From Welwitschia mirabilis (taxonomy: Eukaryota; Gnetophyta; Gnetopsida; Welwitschiales): a DNA stretch of 64,000 bases. Made by a program: the position numbers and the translations under genes. The stretch lies in the NCBI GenBank assembly GCA_051453625.1, contig JBOZIK010000001.1, forward strand, positions 251,988,798 to 252,052,797. The letters run 5' to 3'. This document shows, piece by piece, positions 25,495 through 36,815 of this stretch. The notes beneath the pieces were generated by a model. The model did no database searches. It was not told the origin of the DNA and saw only the letters and a program-made list of their open reading frames with translations. Every line of letters starts with the position of its first letter. Within the stretch, counting starts at the first letter, position 1.

Positions 25495-25990
25495 TTGTAC
25501 ACTATAAGGGCACTTTGTAGTTATTCTATCTTCATTATGTTAAAATCTCTAGATTCTTTTATAACTATGGTCTTTGGCCTATAATTAGGGGTTATTGATA
25601 TAACAACCCTTTGAATTACCTTTGCTTTTGGAAGATCTTCTCTAATGCCATGTATTGCATTCACAAGAGTTGAAACTCTAGTAAAGCACTCATGAACCCT
25701 TTCTCCTTGGTTCATCTTGAATTCTCAAACTGATTTATGTAAACAAGAAGCTTATATTATTTCACAATAAATGTGCCTTTGTATGTTCCAACCAGAACAT
25801 TTCAAATTTCTTATGTCATCTTGCAATGTGATATTCTATTAAACTCTTACATAGATAAAGAAAAATAAAGTGAATTCTTAGATTTAGAGTCATACATGAA
25901 AGTATCTTTTTCTTCATCTATCCAGTCTTTTCTTTTCTTGATCTGAGTAGTGGTATTACTTGTAACATTTGTAATGATCTCCATAGGCTT
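25495..25990 (-). pseudogene. Copia gag N-terminal half (UBN2 capsid)
   Basis: The minus-strand sequence starts near 25,980 and reads WIDEEKDTFMYDSKSKNS, then EFNRISHCKMT*EI*N and GTYKGTFIVK. This is the signature core of copia gag (W-T-EE, ALSxEFNRISHC-TAKEIWDTL). A frame change then leads to 64 open codons at 25,521-25,715 with MNQGERVHECFTRVSTLVN, LPKAKVIQRVVISI and ESRDFNIMKIE, the end of the UBN2 domain. The capsid would form the particle. The gag is interrupted just after this by the insert, and resumes near 21,120. Confidence 0.85.
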
Positions 25991-26160
25991 TGTGTAACCT
26001 TATTATATGCTCTATCATATGTAAAACTTAAAATACTATAAGTACATAAGAATCCTCATTTTGCAATAAGCATACTTTATTCCACCAAAGAGAAGAGTTC
26101 TAATGGATGGCATCCCTTTCATAGTTTACTAAAGAAAATTACTGCTTTTCATAAGCACTC

Positions 26161-26172
26161 ACTCTGATACCA
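26161..26172 (-). other. Copia primer-binding site (initiator tRNA-Met)
   Basis: On the minus strand TGGTATCAGAGT lies two bases after the 5' LTR end. It matches the 3' end complement of plant initiator tRNA-Met (TGGTATCAGAGC), the standard copia primer, with the final C changed to T. It fixes the element's orientation. Confidence 0.88.
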
Positions 26173-26174
26173 AT

Positions 26175-27599
26175 TAAGGATCAATTTGAACTTATTCATT
26201 AAATAAAAATTAAAAATAAAATAATACAACTATACAAAAATGCATAATTAAAGCATCTTATCAAATAAGGTGGTTCCCCAACCTAAGTACATCCACACAT
26301 AGAGAGTAGCTTCTACTCACACCTATTCTTGACCTACAAGAAAATAGTGGTTTTTTGGCACACCATCAACCTTACAATAAGTAAGAATCTCCTTGTAAGA
26401 TAATATTCTCTCTCCCTCAAGGAAATAGTAGCTTTCACAGGCATATCACAAACCTTTATAATAATGAGAGTTTTCTCATAAGGTAGTACTCTCTTTCCTA
26501 CAAGACAATAGTGGTTTTCCCAGGTACATCACTAATCTTTACAATAAGGAGAGTCTCCTCACAATATAGAACTCTCTTCCTTTAAAAGAAATGATGGTTT
26601 TTGGCTAACCAATAACCTTACATTTAATAAATACCTAAAATTATAATAGCAAATGCACACACCTATAAGGATTACCTTATAAAGTATTTAATATTCAAGA
26701 AATGGACTCTAAAATAATGTTCAATACTAATATAGTCCTTAATCAATAACCAAAATTCCATACAATAAAAATCCTAAATATATTCTTTTGATTAAGATTT
26801 AAAATCCTTAAAGTTGTTGTTATCGTCACGAGTATGAATGAGAAAGATGATAGCAGTGAATGTTTAAGTCCAAGAGATGAAACAATGCAAGATCCTTGCT
26901 ATTTAATCTTGATTTCTTTATGAGAGGTTCCATTTACTCATGCTTCCTAAGATATGTATATGTTTTAATTTAATGAATGCCAAAAGTTCTTTCTTTATTT
27001 CATTGTGTAAAGGCTTTATAAAGTTGAATAAGATCTACCCATTTAATCTTGAAAGGTAGTTGTTTGATTCTATAATTACTATGCAATGGATAGTTAATAT
27101 CTATACTTTGGATACATAATTTTGTTTTTAATAAACATGAACTTTGGTTCAAGATTTATCAAATTTTGTAAATCTCTTCACTCTAGACATCTTCAATTTT
27201 GTAGACGAATTGAGTCAACTTATCTAGATTCTAATGAATTTTACAATGTATTATCCTTGAACCTTTGTGATCATAAATCTATGATGTAAACATTTATTAC
27301 TTACCTCAAACATAAGATATTAGTTAAAATATAATTTAATCTATTATTTGTTTCAGTCTAGTACATTTAAGACATCTTCGCTTTTTCAGATGTCTTCATT
27401 TAAGATGTTTTTAATTACTTAGATGTCTTCAGATAATTAATTTTGTAGTTTATCCTTTGATCCTTTCTAAAATATGTTGTCTTTAAAGATCCATCATGAT
27501 CAAGTATCTTATTAATATTTGATGTTCCTGTAATGACCTGTCTACATAATGACACAAAATATTTGACAAGTGGAGTCATCAAAACTAATTTTTCCAACA
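26175..27599 (-). repeat. Copia 5' LTR
   Basis: 1,425 bases, homologous to 15,138-16,553 and directly followed on the minus strand by the primer site. Its inner end shows TAAGG where the other copy has TGAGG. It contains the same tandem units (26,355-26,600) and four exact AGATGTCT/AGACATCT octamers at 27,185-27,428. Confidence 0.88.
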
Positions 27600-27604
27600 T
27601 TATT
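27600..27604. repeat. Target-site duplication, right copy
   Basis: TTATT immediately outside the copia end, equal to 15,133-15,137. Confidence 0.8.
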
Positions 27605-28562
27605 TTAGGATATGTTCTTATAACTAAGTTTTTAAAAATTTTTAATTCCATTTTATTTAGTATATTTTTTACTTTTTCCTCTTTTGTCTTTTTTTTAAGT
27701 TAATACATCAAGAAATACGCTTGGTTTTACTCTAATAGAATAAGAATGCACATGCTGATTTTTGATCAATTCCTTATGAATTTATAATATAATTTATATA
27801 TTACATCACTTTTATAGCTTGTTTCAAGCTTAAATAAAAGTTATCTTTCAAGTCAAACACATTGAAACTTAGTAAAAATATTATTAAGATCAAATGATTT
27901 TCTATGTTAATTTTAAGAATTGTGTTTCCAAAGTGCTACCTTTTAATTTTAACTTGATGTATAACTAGCATAGAATGGAAATAGATTTTTGAACGGTTCA
28001 GACATATCCATTTTACATTATTTCAAGTAGTAAACATTATAATAAAAATTACTTTCACATAATAATGACTTAAGTTAATTTTTCCTGCTTTAACATTTTT
28101 TATCATATGTTTGGGCTATAAATGTTCATTAGAGTAGAAGTGAAGGTTTATACAAGATCATTTCTTTCATATTTATTATATTTTTCTTTTTACATCTCCT
28201 AAGATTAATCATTTTCCACATGTAATTCTTAAAGTTTATTATACATCATGTTTTGATTACATAAATGTCGCTTGTATCTATTACTAATCAAAAGTTATTT
28301 TCTCATGTAAACTGATAATTTAATAAGGTAATGTATAATATTTTTCATAAGATTACATGTCAAGGATTTTGGTTTGATACTCATGTGCTTTCATTAGATG
28401 TGAAATTTTAACCCACGAGATTTATTTATGCTTTATTTTAAATTATTTATACTCTATTTCTTTTCCCTAAGTTAATTTATTATATTAATGACACAATTTT
28501 TTTTGCAAAGGCTCAAAGCATGATCTCTTTGTTTTATAAATTGAGTTATTCCTTTAATTGAT
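27605..28562 (+). repeat. 3' LTR of element C, second part
   Basis: It resumes the gypsy LTR after the copia element and matches about 6,925-7,850 with many transitions. It ends near CCTTTAATTGATA, the counterpart of the left LTR end. The first and second parts together are about 1.39 kb, close to the 1.41-kb left LTR. Confidence 0.75.
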
Positions 28563-28959
28563 AATTATCAAATTATCTATGAATAATTTTATAACATCCT
28601 CTAATGGTCTATTTTAAAAATAACTGGGTAGTTCTAGTAATGTATTGGATGCTTTATTCTATAGGCTTGTCCTTAAAAAGTCAAGATGGCCTTTTCAACT
28701 TAGGTTATAAGATTTTTCATGGGATAATAATGATTTTTTTGATTATTATTATTGTTCAAAAAAGGGTCTCTTAGCCTTTAGAATGTTTACCCACTTAGTT
28801 ACTACCTCTTTATGAAGAGAAATAGAGGGGCATTCATTAGTTTCTAATTTCTTGTGTAGGATAATTTCTCATTTAACTTAAATTTTAGTTATCCTATAAC
28901 TTTAGACTTGTTTATCTAATTCAATGTTTTTAATAGGTTGATTTTAATTTTTAAAGAAC
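28563..28959 (-). other. AT-rich flank, likely gag C-terminal sequence of element B
   Basis: On the minus strand this follows the gag motifs at 28,960-29,500. Broken frames include ECPSISLHKEVV. No protease was recognised before the gypsy LTR border at 28,562. Confidence 0.35.
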
Positions 28960-29500
28960 TTGTATATATTTTTTAAAGTTTATCATGATGCATCAAGCTC
29001 TTTGAATGTGAAATCTCCATCACTCATCATCTCTAATAATTTCCTGCATTATGCACTTAGTTCTTTATAGAATAATATTAGTAATATTCAAGCTTGAAAA
29101 CCATGTTTTGGACATTTGTTCATAATTCTTCAAAGTACTTAAAGCTCTTGTAAAGAGTTTCTTTATCTTGTTCCTCAAAAACCATAATATTTATCTTAAG
29201 TTCATTGGTTTTGTGGGGTAAGAGGTATTTTTTATAAATTCATGTGTAAAGTCTCTTCATAACATAATAGAATAATGTTTTATATTTTATAAGTAAGAAT
29301 TTTCTTTTTATTTTAAAGAGAATGGGAAATGTTTCATTCTAGATACTTCACTTTAATCTGTATGATTCAAATTAAATCCTTATACTCTATTAAATATGCT
29401 AGGAATCTTTAGAATTTGGGTTATCAAATTTGAGCAACAAATTAATAATAAATGTTCTTATTTTAATTTCATTTCCATGACGGATATGAACATATAAAAA
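28960..29500 (-). pseudogene. Decayed gypsy gag (element B)
   Basis: On the minus strand one frame reads TNELKINIMVFEEQDKETLY, then KCPKHGFQA*ILLILFYKEL, then RKLLEMMSDGDFTFKELDA. These are the canonical Athila/Tat capsid blocks (KT-LR-I--FQQ---E-LY, CPHHG--W, FY-GL, EMM--G-F--K---EA). Stops replace Trp and Gln. The rest of its element is missing. Homologous sequence, also on the minus strand, occurs at 42,650-43,150, so the two are related copies. Confidence 0.75.
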
Positions 29501-30707
29501 AGTATAGCAAGAAACTTAGATTATAATAATTATTTCAATTTTTTCGTAGCTTATTCTTGCTGTATATGTTATCCTATTTACATAAGACATGGTTCACTCT
29601 ATTAGAAGAATGTTAATGGTGTTCTCAATTAAAATGCTACTAGTCTTAAATAAAGGCTTTTATATTCTTGATCAAAATTAGTATCAAAGTCATTTAATAG
29701 TTTTTAGTATTCTAGTTATTCATCACTTTTCCCATGAAGTTGAATAGTAGTAAATCTAATCTAATGATGCATAAAAAGATTCTTATGAAAAACTACTAAT
29801 GCAAAATGATAGAATTTACTAAAGCACATTGTTTGAGAATAGAATAAGAAATAAAATTAGATAAAGAACATAGTTTTATGATTGAATAGAAAACAAAATT
29901 AAATAAAATATGGTGGAATTGGTAGAAGAGATGGTGGCATTAGCAGAACTGATGGTGACACCAACATAAGTAATGATGGTACTAGTCAAGTTGCAAATTT
30001 TTCACTATAGAATAGAATTAAGAAATAGTTTAAGAAATTATAATATTTAACATAAGGTATTTGATAGAAATGTTTTCTATTTTAAAAGTTTTATTCCCAA
30101 ACAGAATTATGCATTAATGGTTAAACACATAGAGAGGTTTCATAAATTTTATTAATAAGAGTAAATCTACCTTCTCCACAACTGGGAATGTAGTGATAAG
30201 GAAAAATCACACTTAGATATAAATATCATTCTATTTATATATCTAAAGTAATTATCTATAAAGACATCTATAGATACATGCTCTTATACTCTAGTTGTAC
30301 CTAAGTTTTGTAAAACATATATTATTTTTTTGAGTAGTTTATTAAGTGTAAATTAGAAAATTAGAAAAATAAAAAAGTTTCTATAAGAAAAGTGGTTCTT
30401 AGCAAGAAGAGACATAGATTATAATCCTTAATAAGTGTGTTAAAAACTAATTATACCTATACTTCTATAATATAATGTAACATATAAAAGATGCACCATT
30501 ATGATCAAGGTATAAGTAGTGGTTTTAAATACTACATTAGGGCATCTATTATAGCATAGGCAGTCTTAATTATCACTCTTTCACAAGGACTATTAAAGTA
30601 TTTCAAATCTTATAAAAACTAAAAATTATAATAATAGTAGGTGTGAGTATAAGGAGATAATAAAAAGTAATTAAGAAAGGTACTTTATTAATTTAATATC
30701 ATGCAAA
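29501..30707. other. AT-rich sequence upstream of the element B gag
   Basis: Probably the gag N-terminus and leader of element B. 29,440-29,860 resembles 43,100-43,480, upstream of the related gag. Repeated GATGGTG triplet-like motifs occur at 29,930-29,990. No gene. Confidence 0.4.
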
Positions 30708-31716
30708 CTATTTATGAGATGAATGTGTATTCATTTTAGTAAAAATAGACTTCAATAAAAATTAGGAAAGTATCCAATATCATTCTTCCAAATGGATAGT
30801 TCAAGGTAATCCTTAAAAAATAAATACAATATTATTAATCCTACAATGAAATTAAAGCAAAATAAAAATATAGAGTTGAGATTGTAAAAACTTTGATCAG
30901 TGAAGTAGAATAACAAACTAGTTTCAATGGTCTAACTCAACTTGTTTAATAGCATAGCTCAACTCGAATCTCAAATCATCAGGACATGATGGCCTAGGTC
31001 ATGATGACATAATCATATTCACCATATAAGTGTTGATGAATTTAATAGTCCCTTTGATTCTTTATAAACCTTGATAAGCATGGAAAGTAAGGACTATAAA
31101 ACTCAAGATCCATTAACCAAAAATGACTACAACCAATAAAATAACTTAAAGAATTCACTCCATTATCAAAATAGCTTGATAATTTAGTTTTACTTAAGTA
31201 TAATAAATATGATTTTACTTATGACTAACAATAAAAAACAAATAACTACTCTTTCATTAAAATGAAAAAATACATTATATCAAAGGAAGAATGTGAGGCT
31301 AATAAAAACTCCTTAAACTAACTCAAAACAAGTCCACTCCCAAAGGAGGTTCTTAGAAAGCCATATCCATGGGTGATGCTTTAAGGAATTTCAACTACTT
31401 TCTTCCATCAAAGGATTTTATAAATTAGGTCACAAAGCCCTTTTATAGGTAAGGAAATGATTAAGAAGATTAGGAACCTTTCTCTTGTAGTGGTTGGTGC
31501 TAGTTACAATTTGAGAATTTATAATGTAAGTGATCACAATGTTTGTCATGTAACCTTAGGGAGGCTCTTTGTTTTCTTGTGCAATTGGTCATGACATGAC
31601 TTTTGGATCATGATGCTTCTACCATCTAGTACTATCTCCATGTGTTTCCAATGTCATCACACATGTCACTAACACAAGTTACTTCATCAATGCCATATGT
31701 CACTGAAGTCATCAAT
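30708..31716 (-). repeat. 3' LTR of element E
   Basis: It matches 38,160-39,193. Anchors are TTCAAGGTAA near 30,801 and 38,251, CAATGTCATCACACATGTCACTA-type sequence near 31,651 and 39,111, and the GGTCATGATG and CATGATGCTTCTACC blocks. Divergence is substantial. Confidence 0.8.
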
Positions 31717-32799
31717 TGTTCTACTAAGAGTCTAGTATGCAAGTATTAAAAAGGATATATATTTTAAAATTTTTAACCAATTTTTTAAAAATAAGCCAGC
31801 AAAATGATAAAATTTCTTTGAAAAAAGGATGTCATACCCCTTAACTGAAACTAAACTTTGAAATTAAAGTTTTCAAAGATAGAAAACTTTATTACAACTT
31901 TTGAAAACAAGGTAAAATTCTGGAAATATATTGACTACATGGCTTTTTATTACATTACAATTAAGAAAACACTTCAATGCAAAATACTTCAAACTAAAAA
32001 AACACTATAATGCAAAACATATTAAGCTAGCATGCATATAATAAAATGCAAATTTAACCAAATGATATTCCATGAGAAAATGATCATTCTAATTTTTCAT
32101 CTGTTTATGACTATTTTTGAGAGATATCCTTTTAGTGTACACTCTTCCTCGTTTTACCTATAATTTTCAACACAAGTTTTGTATTCTTAAAACACTTGAT
32201 CCAAAATTTTTTTACTAGAAGAAGAAGAGGGACAATGTAAAGGATGAGAGGAGGGAGAAGAAGAAAAAGGGATGGAAAGTTTTTCCAACAAATTCCTTGT
32301 CTTTAAAATGAGTTTTTAGAGATACATATCAAGTAATATAAGGAGGAATAAAATAAATGGAAGAAGAATCATGCTAAATCTCTTCCTCTTACTCAGGCTA
32401 TTATTTCTTTTCATTATTGTCTTGGGTTCTAATCAATATTTTGATACTTTTGAACTTGGGTAATCTTTTGAGAAGTGATGGCCTCTATGTAGTCTCTCTT
32501 CCAACATTTACAATAAAATGTTTAGTAACATTTATTGTGGATGATGTTAGAAATTAAGCAAGGCAAAGAAAAATTACTCTTGTATCCTATATGATTTATG
32601 ATGATTCTAAATAAAGATTTTGTTATGTCAAAAGGCTTATTTTCCTAGATTATTTTAATGAGATCTAAGTGGCCACTCTAGGCATCTGTGACATGTAACA
32701 TAAGTAGGATATTACAAATGATAAATCTAAATAAAGCGAGTTGATTCTTATGGAAAAACTCACATGACATAATTCCTAGTTGATTGGGTGTGTAGTCCA
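31717..32799 (-). other. Element E 3' region
   Basis: AT-rich. A purine-rich stretch (GAAGAAGAGG, GAGGAGGGAGAAG) lies at 32,220-32,280 on the + strand. The minus strand at 32,700-32,800 seems to continue the accessory ORF weakly (YTPNQLGIMSCEFF). No other gene. Confidence 0.4.
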
Positions 32800-33133
32800 C
32801 ATCTAAGGCATGAAATCAATACTCTAAAGCTTTTACTAAAGAAAATGGGAGGTGTTCTAAGTGTTCTACCCCTAAAATTACTTCAAAATCAACTAAAGAT
32901 AAGGAAAATGATCTATGATGTATATGAGAATTGGTTACCAAGGGATCTTCATCATCAAAGATAACATTCTTATAAAATTCAAGAACTTGCTTTAAGTAAT
33001 AAAATGCATTGGGCTCTTTTAACAAATAATTTCATCTTATTGATTGAATTCTTATGAAATAAAATGAAGCAAACATGTTCAAAAATGAGCCAAAAATTCC
33101 TTCCTCAATGAAAGCACCTTGTCCTCCACCCAT
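32800..33133 (-). pseudogene. Accessory ORF of element E
   Basis: From the ATG at 33,133 the frame reads MGGGQGAFIEEG, meets one TGA in place of Trp near residue 34, then reads LKEPNAFYYLKQVLEFYKN, VIFDDEDPLVTNS and SLSLVDFEVILGV to about 32,816. The EFY-N block followed by a 'sites of strand change' pattern (SLSLVDFEVILGV) resembles the start of the plant-transposon-protein or Athila-type extra ORFs. It lies after the protease, where pol would normally be. Function is unknown and the family call is tentative. Confidence 0.5.
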
Positions 33134-35029
33134 TTTTCTAAAAATTAGGAAAAAAAAAGAAGAAAAACAAAGGAATCATACAGAGGAAAAGAGCAAAAGT
33201 GAGTGACTACCATGTTAAGTTTGAGAAATGCAATGGAAATGAAATCCATAAAAATAGGATGGAAAACAGATTTTAATAGACATACCCTACTATGTAGAAG
33301 ACTAAAAACATGTAAGAGAAAGCAAAAAGTAGAAATTGAATATGAGATGCACAAGAACAATGATAGTGCTAATAGAGACAGGCAGTAGCATGAAGTGGGT
33401 GTAAAGAGGATGGCTGCAACACAACAAAGAAATTAAACATAAGCAAGAATAGTGAAAATGTAAGGGTAGGTGTAGGTTTTTATAGATGTGAGGGTAAATT
33501 TAAACCACAATATTATTCAGTTTTATCAATGATTGGGATTAATTAGATAACAATTATGGCATAGATAAAAAGGTCATGTCAAAAGAAATAAAATTCTGTT
33601 TTTGTATGTGTTTTATCCTAAACAACATGATTAAAATTAGTAATGCAATTAAGTAAGATAAATGCAAAATACAATGGGAAACACAAATTACTCATAAATC
33701 CTATGAATGCAAAAGCTAGAAGACCCAAATTAATGTCCACTTTATTGAATTTTTCGAAAATTTTGTTTTTATTTAAATGGATCATAGTGTCAAATAAATA
33801 AGACGTCCTTTAAGTAAACTTACAAAATCCAAACATTAGTAAGAAAATTCTTAACTACACATATTGAAAAAAGTGAAAATAAAATATCTTCAAATCCCAT
33901 CTTTTCTTTCCATAATTTACCTTTTTCACAATCACACATGTTCCTTTGTCTTAAGCATTTGGATCAAATTAGGCATCTATAGTTATAACATATTCTTTTA
34001 ACAGAATTAAACATATTATTTCTTGAAGAAATTAGTGTTGAATTACTAGCAAGTATATATAGCCCTAATGTAGTTGATCATGTCATGAATAGCTCATTAT
34101 ATCTGCATTGCCAGTGAGTGTCTATACCCCAATGTACTTAATTAAACTCACTTAATTGATCAAACAAAATGTGCTTTTAGAGAAGATATATTTTATTTTG
34201 ATTGTTGTTCACATATTTAATATTGTATACAAGTAAGAGAAATCATTAGCTCATTAGCCTAATTAAGAAATATCTTATCCCCATAAAAATCCTAAAAACA
34301 AAGAACATAATATGAAGATAGATTTCACCTTTTTTAATCATACTTTCCAAAATGAAGACCTCAATTAAAACTAGTCTTAATAAGATAACTATAAAAAAAG
34401 AATAACCTTTTCTTGAAAATTACAAGTCAACTTAAATTCTAGCTAAACTTCTATTGACAAGATGATACTTATTAGCAGATTATTTGTTTATACATCAACC
34501 AAGGTCATCAAGCCTTAAAGACATATGGATGAATGAAAAGGGTGGATCGTTGGTGTGTTTAAGAAGATGGTTTCAAAATGAAGTGTGTCTATGAAAATGT
34601 TTGAATAAATGGTGGTGTTCATGGTTTATGATAAGGAAAAACATAATTGGGTATTTTTGGGTTTATTATCTTTTAATAAGAGATATGGCACAGAAATTTT
34701 TCAAAGGGATGCAAAATGGAGAGTTCAAGAATAATATGGCTATGAGGCTCAGAATATTAATTATCCAAAAAGGGGATTAGAATAGATGACATTTTTATGG
34801 GACAACTTTGCACATACAAATGACAACATTGAAAGAGTATGAGGAGTGCAAATAGAAGAGTTTAAATATTTAAAGTTAGTTGTGGTCCATCCTATAGCAT
34901 TTCTATGCTTTTCTAATAATTCTTTAAAAGGTGATTCTAAAGCATTGAAATCATCATAAGAGGAACAAGAATTTGATTCAACTAGAAAAGGATAAGATTG
35001 TAAACTTCATAAACAAAATCAAGATTATT
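33134..35029 (-). other. Element E interior without recognised domain
   Basis: About 1.9 kb between protease and accessory ORF. I looked for RT, RNase H and integrase motifs in both orientations and saw none. The length is too short for a complete pol. Confidence 0.45.
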
Positions 35030-35420
35030 GTTATTCCTTGGTAATTGAATAGTATTGAAAATGTCGAAGTCCATTGTTATGTTGTCAAATAGATTTTCAT
35101 TAGATCATTTTTATAATTAATAAGAGCATTTGATGTTTCATAAAAGGGTATACCTAAAATTATTGGAATTGAATTATGTTTCATTGAAATCATTTTCAAG
35201 ACAATGAAATCTATTGAAAGGTAGCAATTATCTACTCTAATAATTATATCTTTAATAATTCCTAGTAGAAATTTTAATGATTTATCATCTAATTAAAGTA
35301 GGTTTATGCTCACTCCAAGCTCTAACAAGGCGTGTGTAAGGTATTTATCTCCAGTTGTTATGAAATTTGTAGGACAAGTAGGATCTTTGTACCTCAAAGG
35401 AATTTGATTTTGTATGATTG
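35030..35420 (-). pseudogene. Decayed gypsy aspartic protease (element E)
   Basis: One minus-strand frame, with very few stops, reads ISAIIQNQIPLRYKDPTCP, THALLELGVSINLL, KSLKFLLGIIKDIIIRVDN, CYLSIDFIVLKM and SIPIILGIPFYETSNALIN. This is a nearly complete Athila/Tat protease, from the KDPG-P strand to the ILGRPFLATSNAIIN block. The active-site Asp (ALLDLG in relatives) is Glu, which would abolish activity. The preceding gag C-terminal stretch (35,421-36,289) is less preserved. Confidence 0.8.
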
Positions 35421-36289
35421 CACTAATTTGTTGGGCTAGAAAGGACTATTTCTTAACATGCCTTTTACTTTTGATTGTACATATATATTTAAGAAATTTC
35501 AGATAATAGGGTGTTTTTTTAATAACTTCTCATAGCAGCATCTTAATTTTTACTTTCTTAAAAACCTCTAAGGCTTCTAGCTACTTTTTCACAATGTTAG
35601 CCTTTCTAAGTTGTTGAGAAAATGGTAGAAGTTCATGGTAAATGAGCAAAGGTTTTTCTAATTATTTTACTATTTTATTCTTCTCATTGTTCTTTATGGG
35701 TATTAGTTCCTATTTAGTTTGGTTTTGCTTAGGTTAATTGTTTAACTCTTTTCCACTTCTAAGATAAATAGCCTTGGTTTCGTCTATTTGAGTAGACTCT
35801 AATCCTTATATAATTTTAACTCCTTTTGGGTTTGGCTGTGAGCTCACAAGGAGTTTTCTAAGTTTTCTATGATTTAAAGAAGAGAGAATATAGTTTTTGA
35901 TTTATTAGATAGTTGCCTAAAATTACTAGAAGTTTTATTTGTGTTTGTTCATGGAGGAAGTAAGGTGCCTAAAAGTTTCTTGATGTTCAAGGTTAATTTG
36001 GGTTTGAGATTTGAAGAATTTCCTTAATGATTCTTTCAATAAATTAGATAACAAGGTTTGATATTGATTGAATGGAAAAGAATGAAAGGATAATGATGAA
36101 AATGAATTTTTTGATTGATTAGTATAGCTTGATTATATGAGTTATCTTATCCCCAAGAAAAATTGTAATGGTTTCTTTACTTAGGGTTATAGGTGTTTGA
36201 ATATTGATTATTTTTATTACTCTATCATTGGACTCTTATGGCATTGACTTATTCATTAACTATATTTTAAAAGAGGGATATGAAAAGAT

Positions 36290-36815
36290 ACTTAGTTATT
36301 TCATGTGAGTCTATATAAAAGATTAAACACTTAGTTTTGGAGGTTAAAGGTTTAGATGATGTGGAAAGGGATTCTACTCTTCTTAACCATTCATCTATTT
36401 AATTATTAACCTTAAAATTATTAGGAACTCTAAAAACACTAGCAGATCTAATGAAATGTTGGGATCTAAATCATTTAATTAGTTTCTCCTAGTTTCTAGA
36501 ACTATTGACTACTGATTTAACGTAAGCTCAAACTTCATCTGATGGAAAATTTAAGAAGATATGCCTACTCATCATTTCAACTAGTTGCCTATTTTTTTAT
36601 GATAATCTGTTATAGAATAAACTAATAACTCTACCAGGCTTAAATCCAAGTTGCAATCATTTCAAAAGTAAGTCCTTATACCTCTATAAGGTTTACAAAA
36701 ATATCTCTTGATCTTTTTGTTGATAGTTCATGACTTCTTTCCTTAAAGCATTAGTTTTATGACTTAGGAAGAATTTTGTAATGAGAGCTTTCTTAAGGTC
36801 AATCTAAGTCCTAAT
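36290..36815 (-). pseudogene. Decayed gypsy gag (element E)
   Basis: The minus strand reads KALITKFFLSHKTNALRKEV, MNYQQKDQEIF, RYKDLLLK*LQLGFKPGRVI, SLFYNRLS and RQLVEMMSRHIFLNFPSDE. These are the successive capsid blocks of Athila/Tat gag, with CPHHG changed to *LQLG and W changed to G or stop. The capsid would have enclosed element RNA. It is followed by protease in the same orientation. Confidence 0.82.

Larger units (their letters stand above)
15138..27599 (-). mobile_element. Non-autonomous Ty1/copia element nested in the gypsy LTR
   Basis: Two direct repeats of 1.42 kb (15,138-16,553 and 26,175-27,599) flank about 9.6 kb. Read on the minus strand, the element starts TGTTGG and ends with CA, and TTATT sits immediately outside each end. 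A primer site TGGTATCAGAGT follows the 5' LTR and a GAAGAAGGGGAAGAT tract precedes the 3' LTR. The interior holds gag (UBN2 capsid, zinc-knuckle region), a protease scrap, then a spacer and a long accessory ORF. No integrase, RT or RNase H was found. The element would depend on enzymes from a relative. Gag is interrupted by a further insertion at about 21,121-25,494. Confidence 0.88.
6442..28562 (+). mobile_element. Ty3/gypsy (Athila/Tat-type) element C, split by a copia insertion
   Basis: The domains run in order on the + strand: LTR, primer-binding site, gag, protease, RT, RNase H, integrase, a 1.8-kb tail, LTR. The left LTR (6,442-7,850) matches 14,709-15,137 in its first third and 27,605-28,562 in its remainder. 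The 3' LTR was therefore interrupted by the 12.5-kb copia element at 15,138-27,599. Without the insert the element is about 9.6 kb, a normal size. The order gag-PR-RT-RH-INT, the RT motifs and the tRNA-Asp-type primer site place it in the Athila/Tat group. No convincing target duplication is visible at its outer ends. All frames are broken. Confidence 0.8.
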
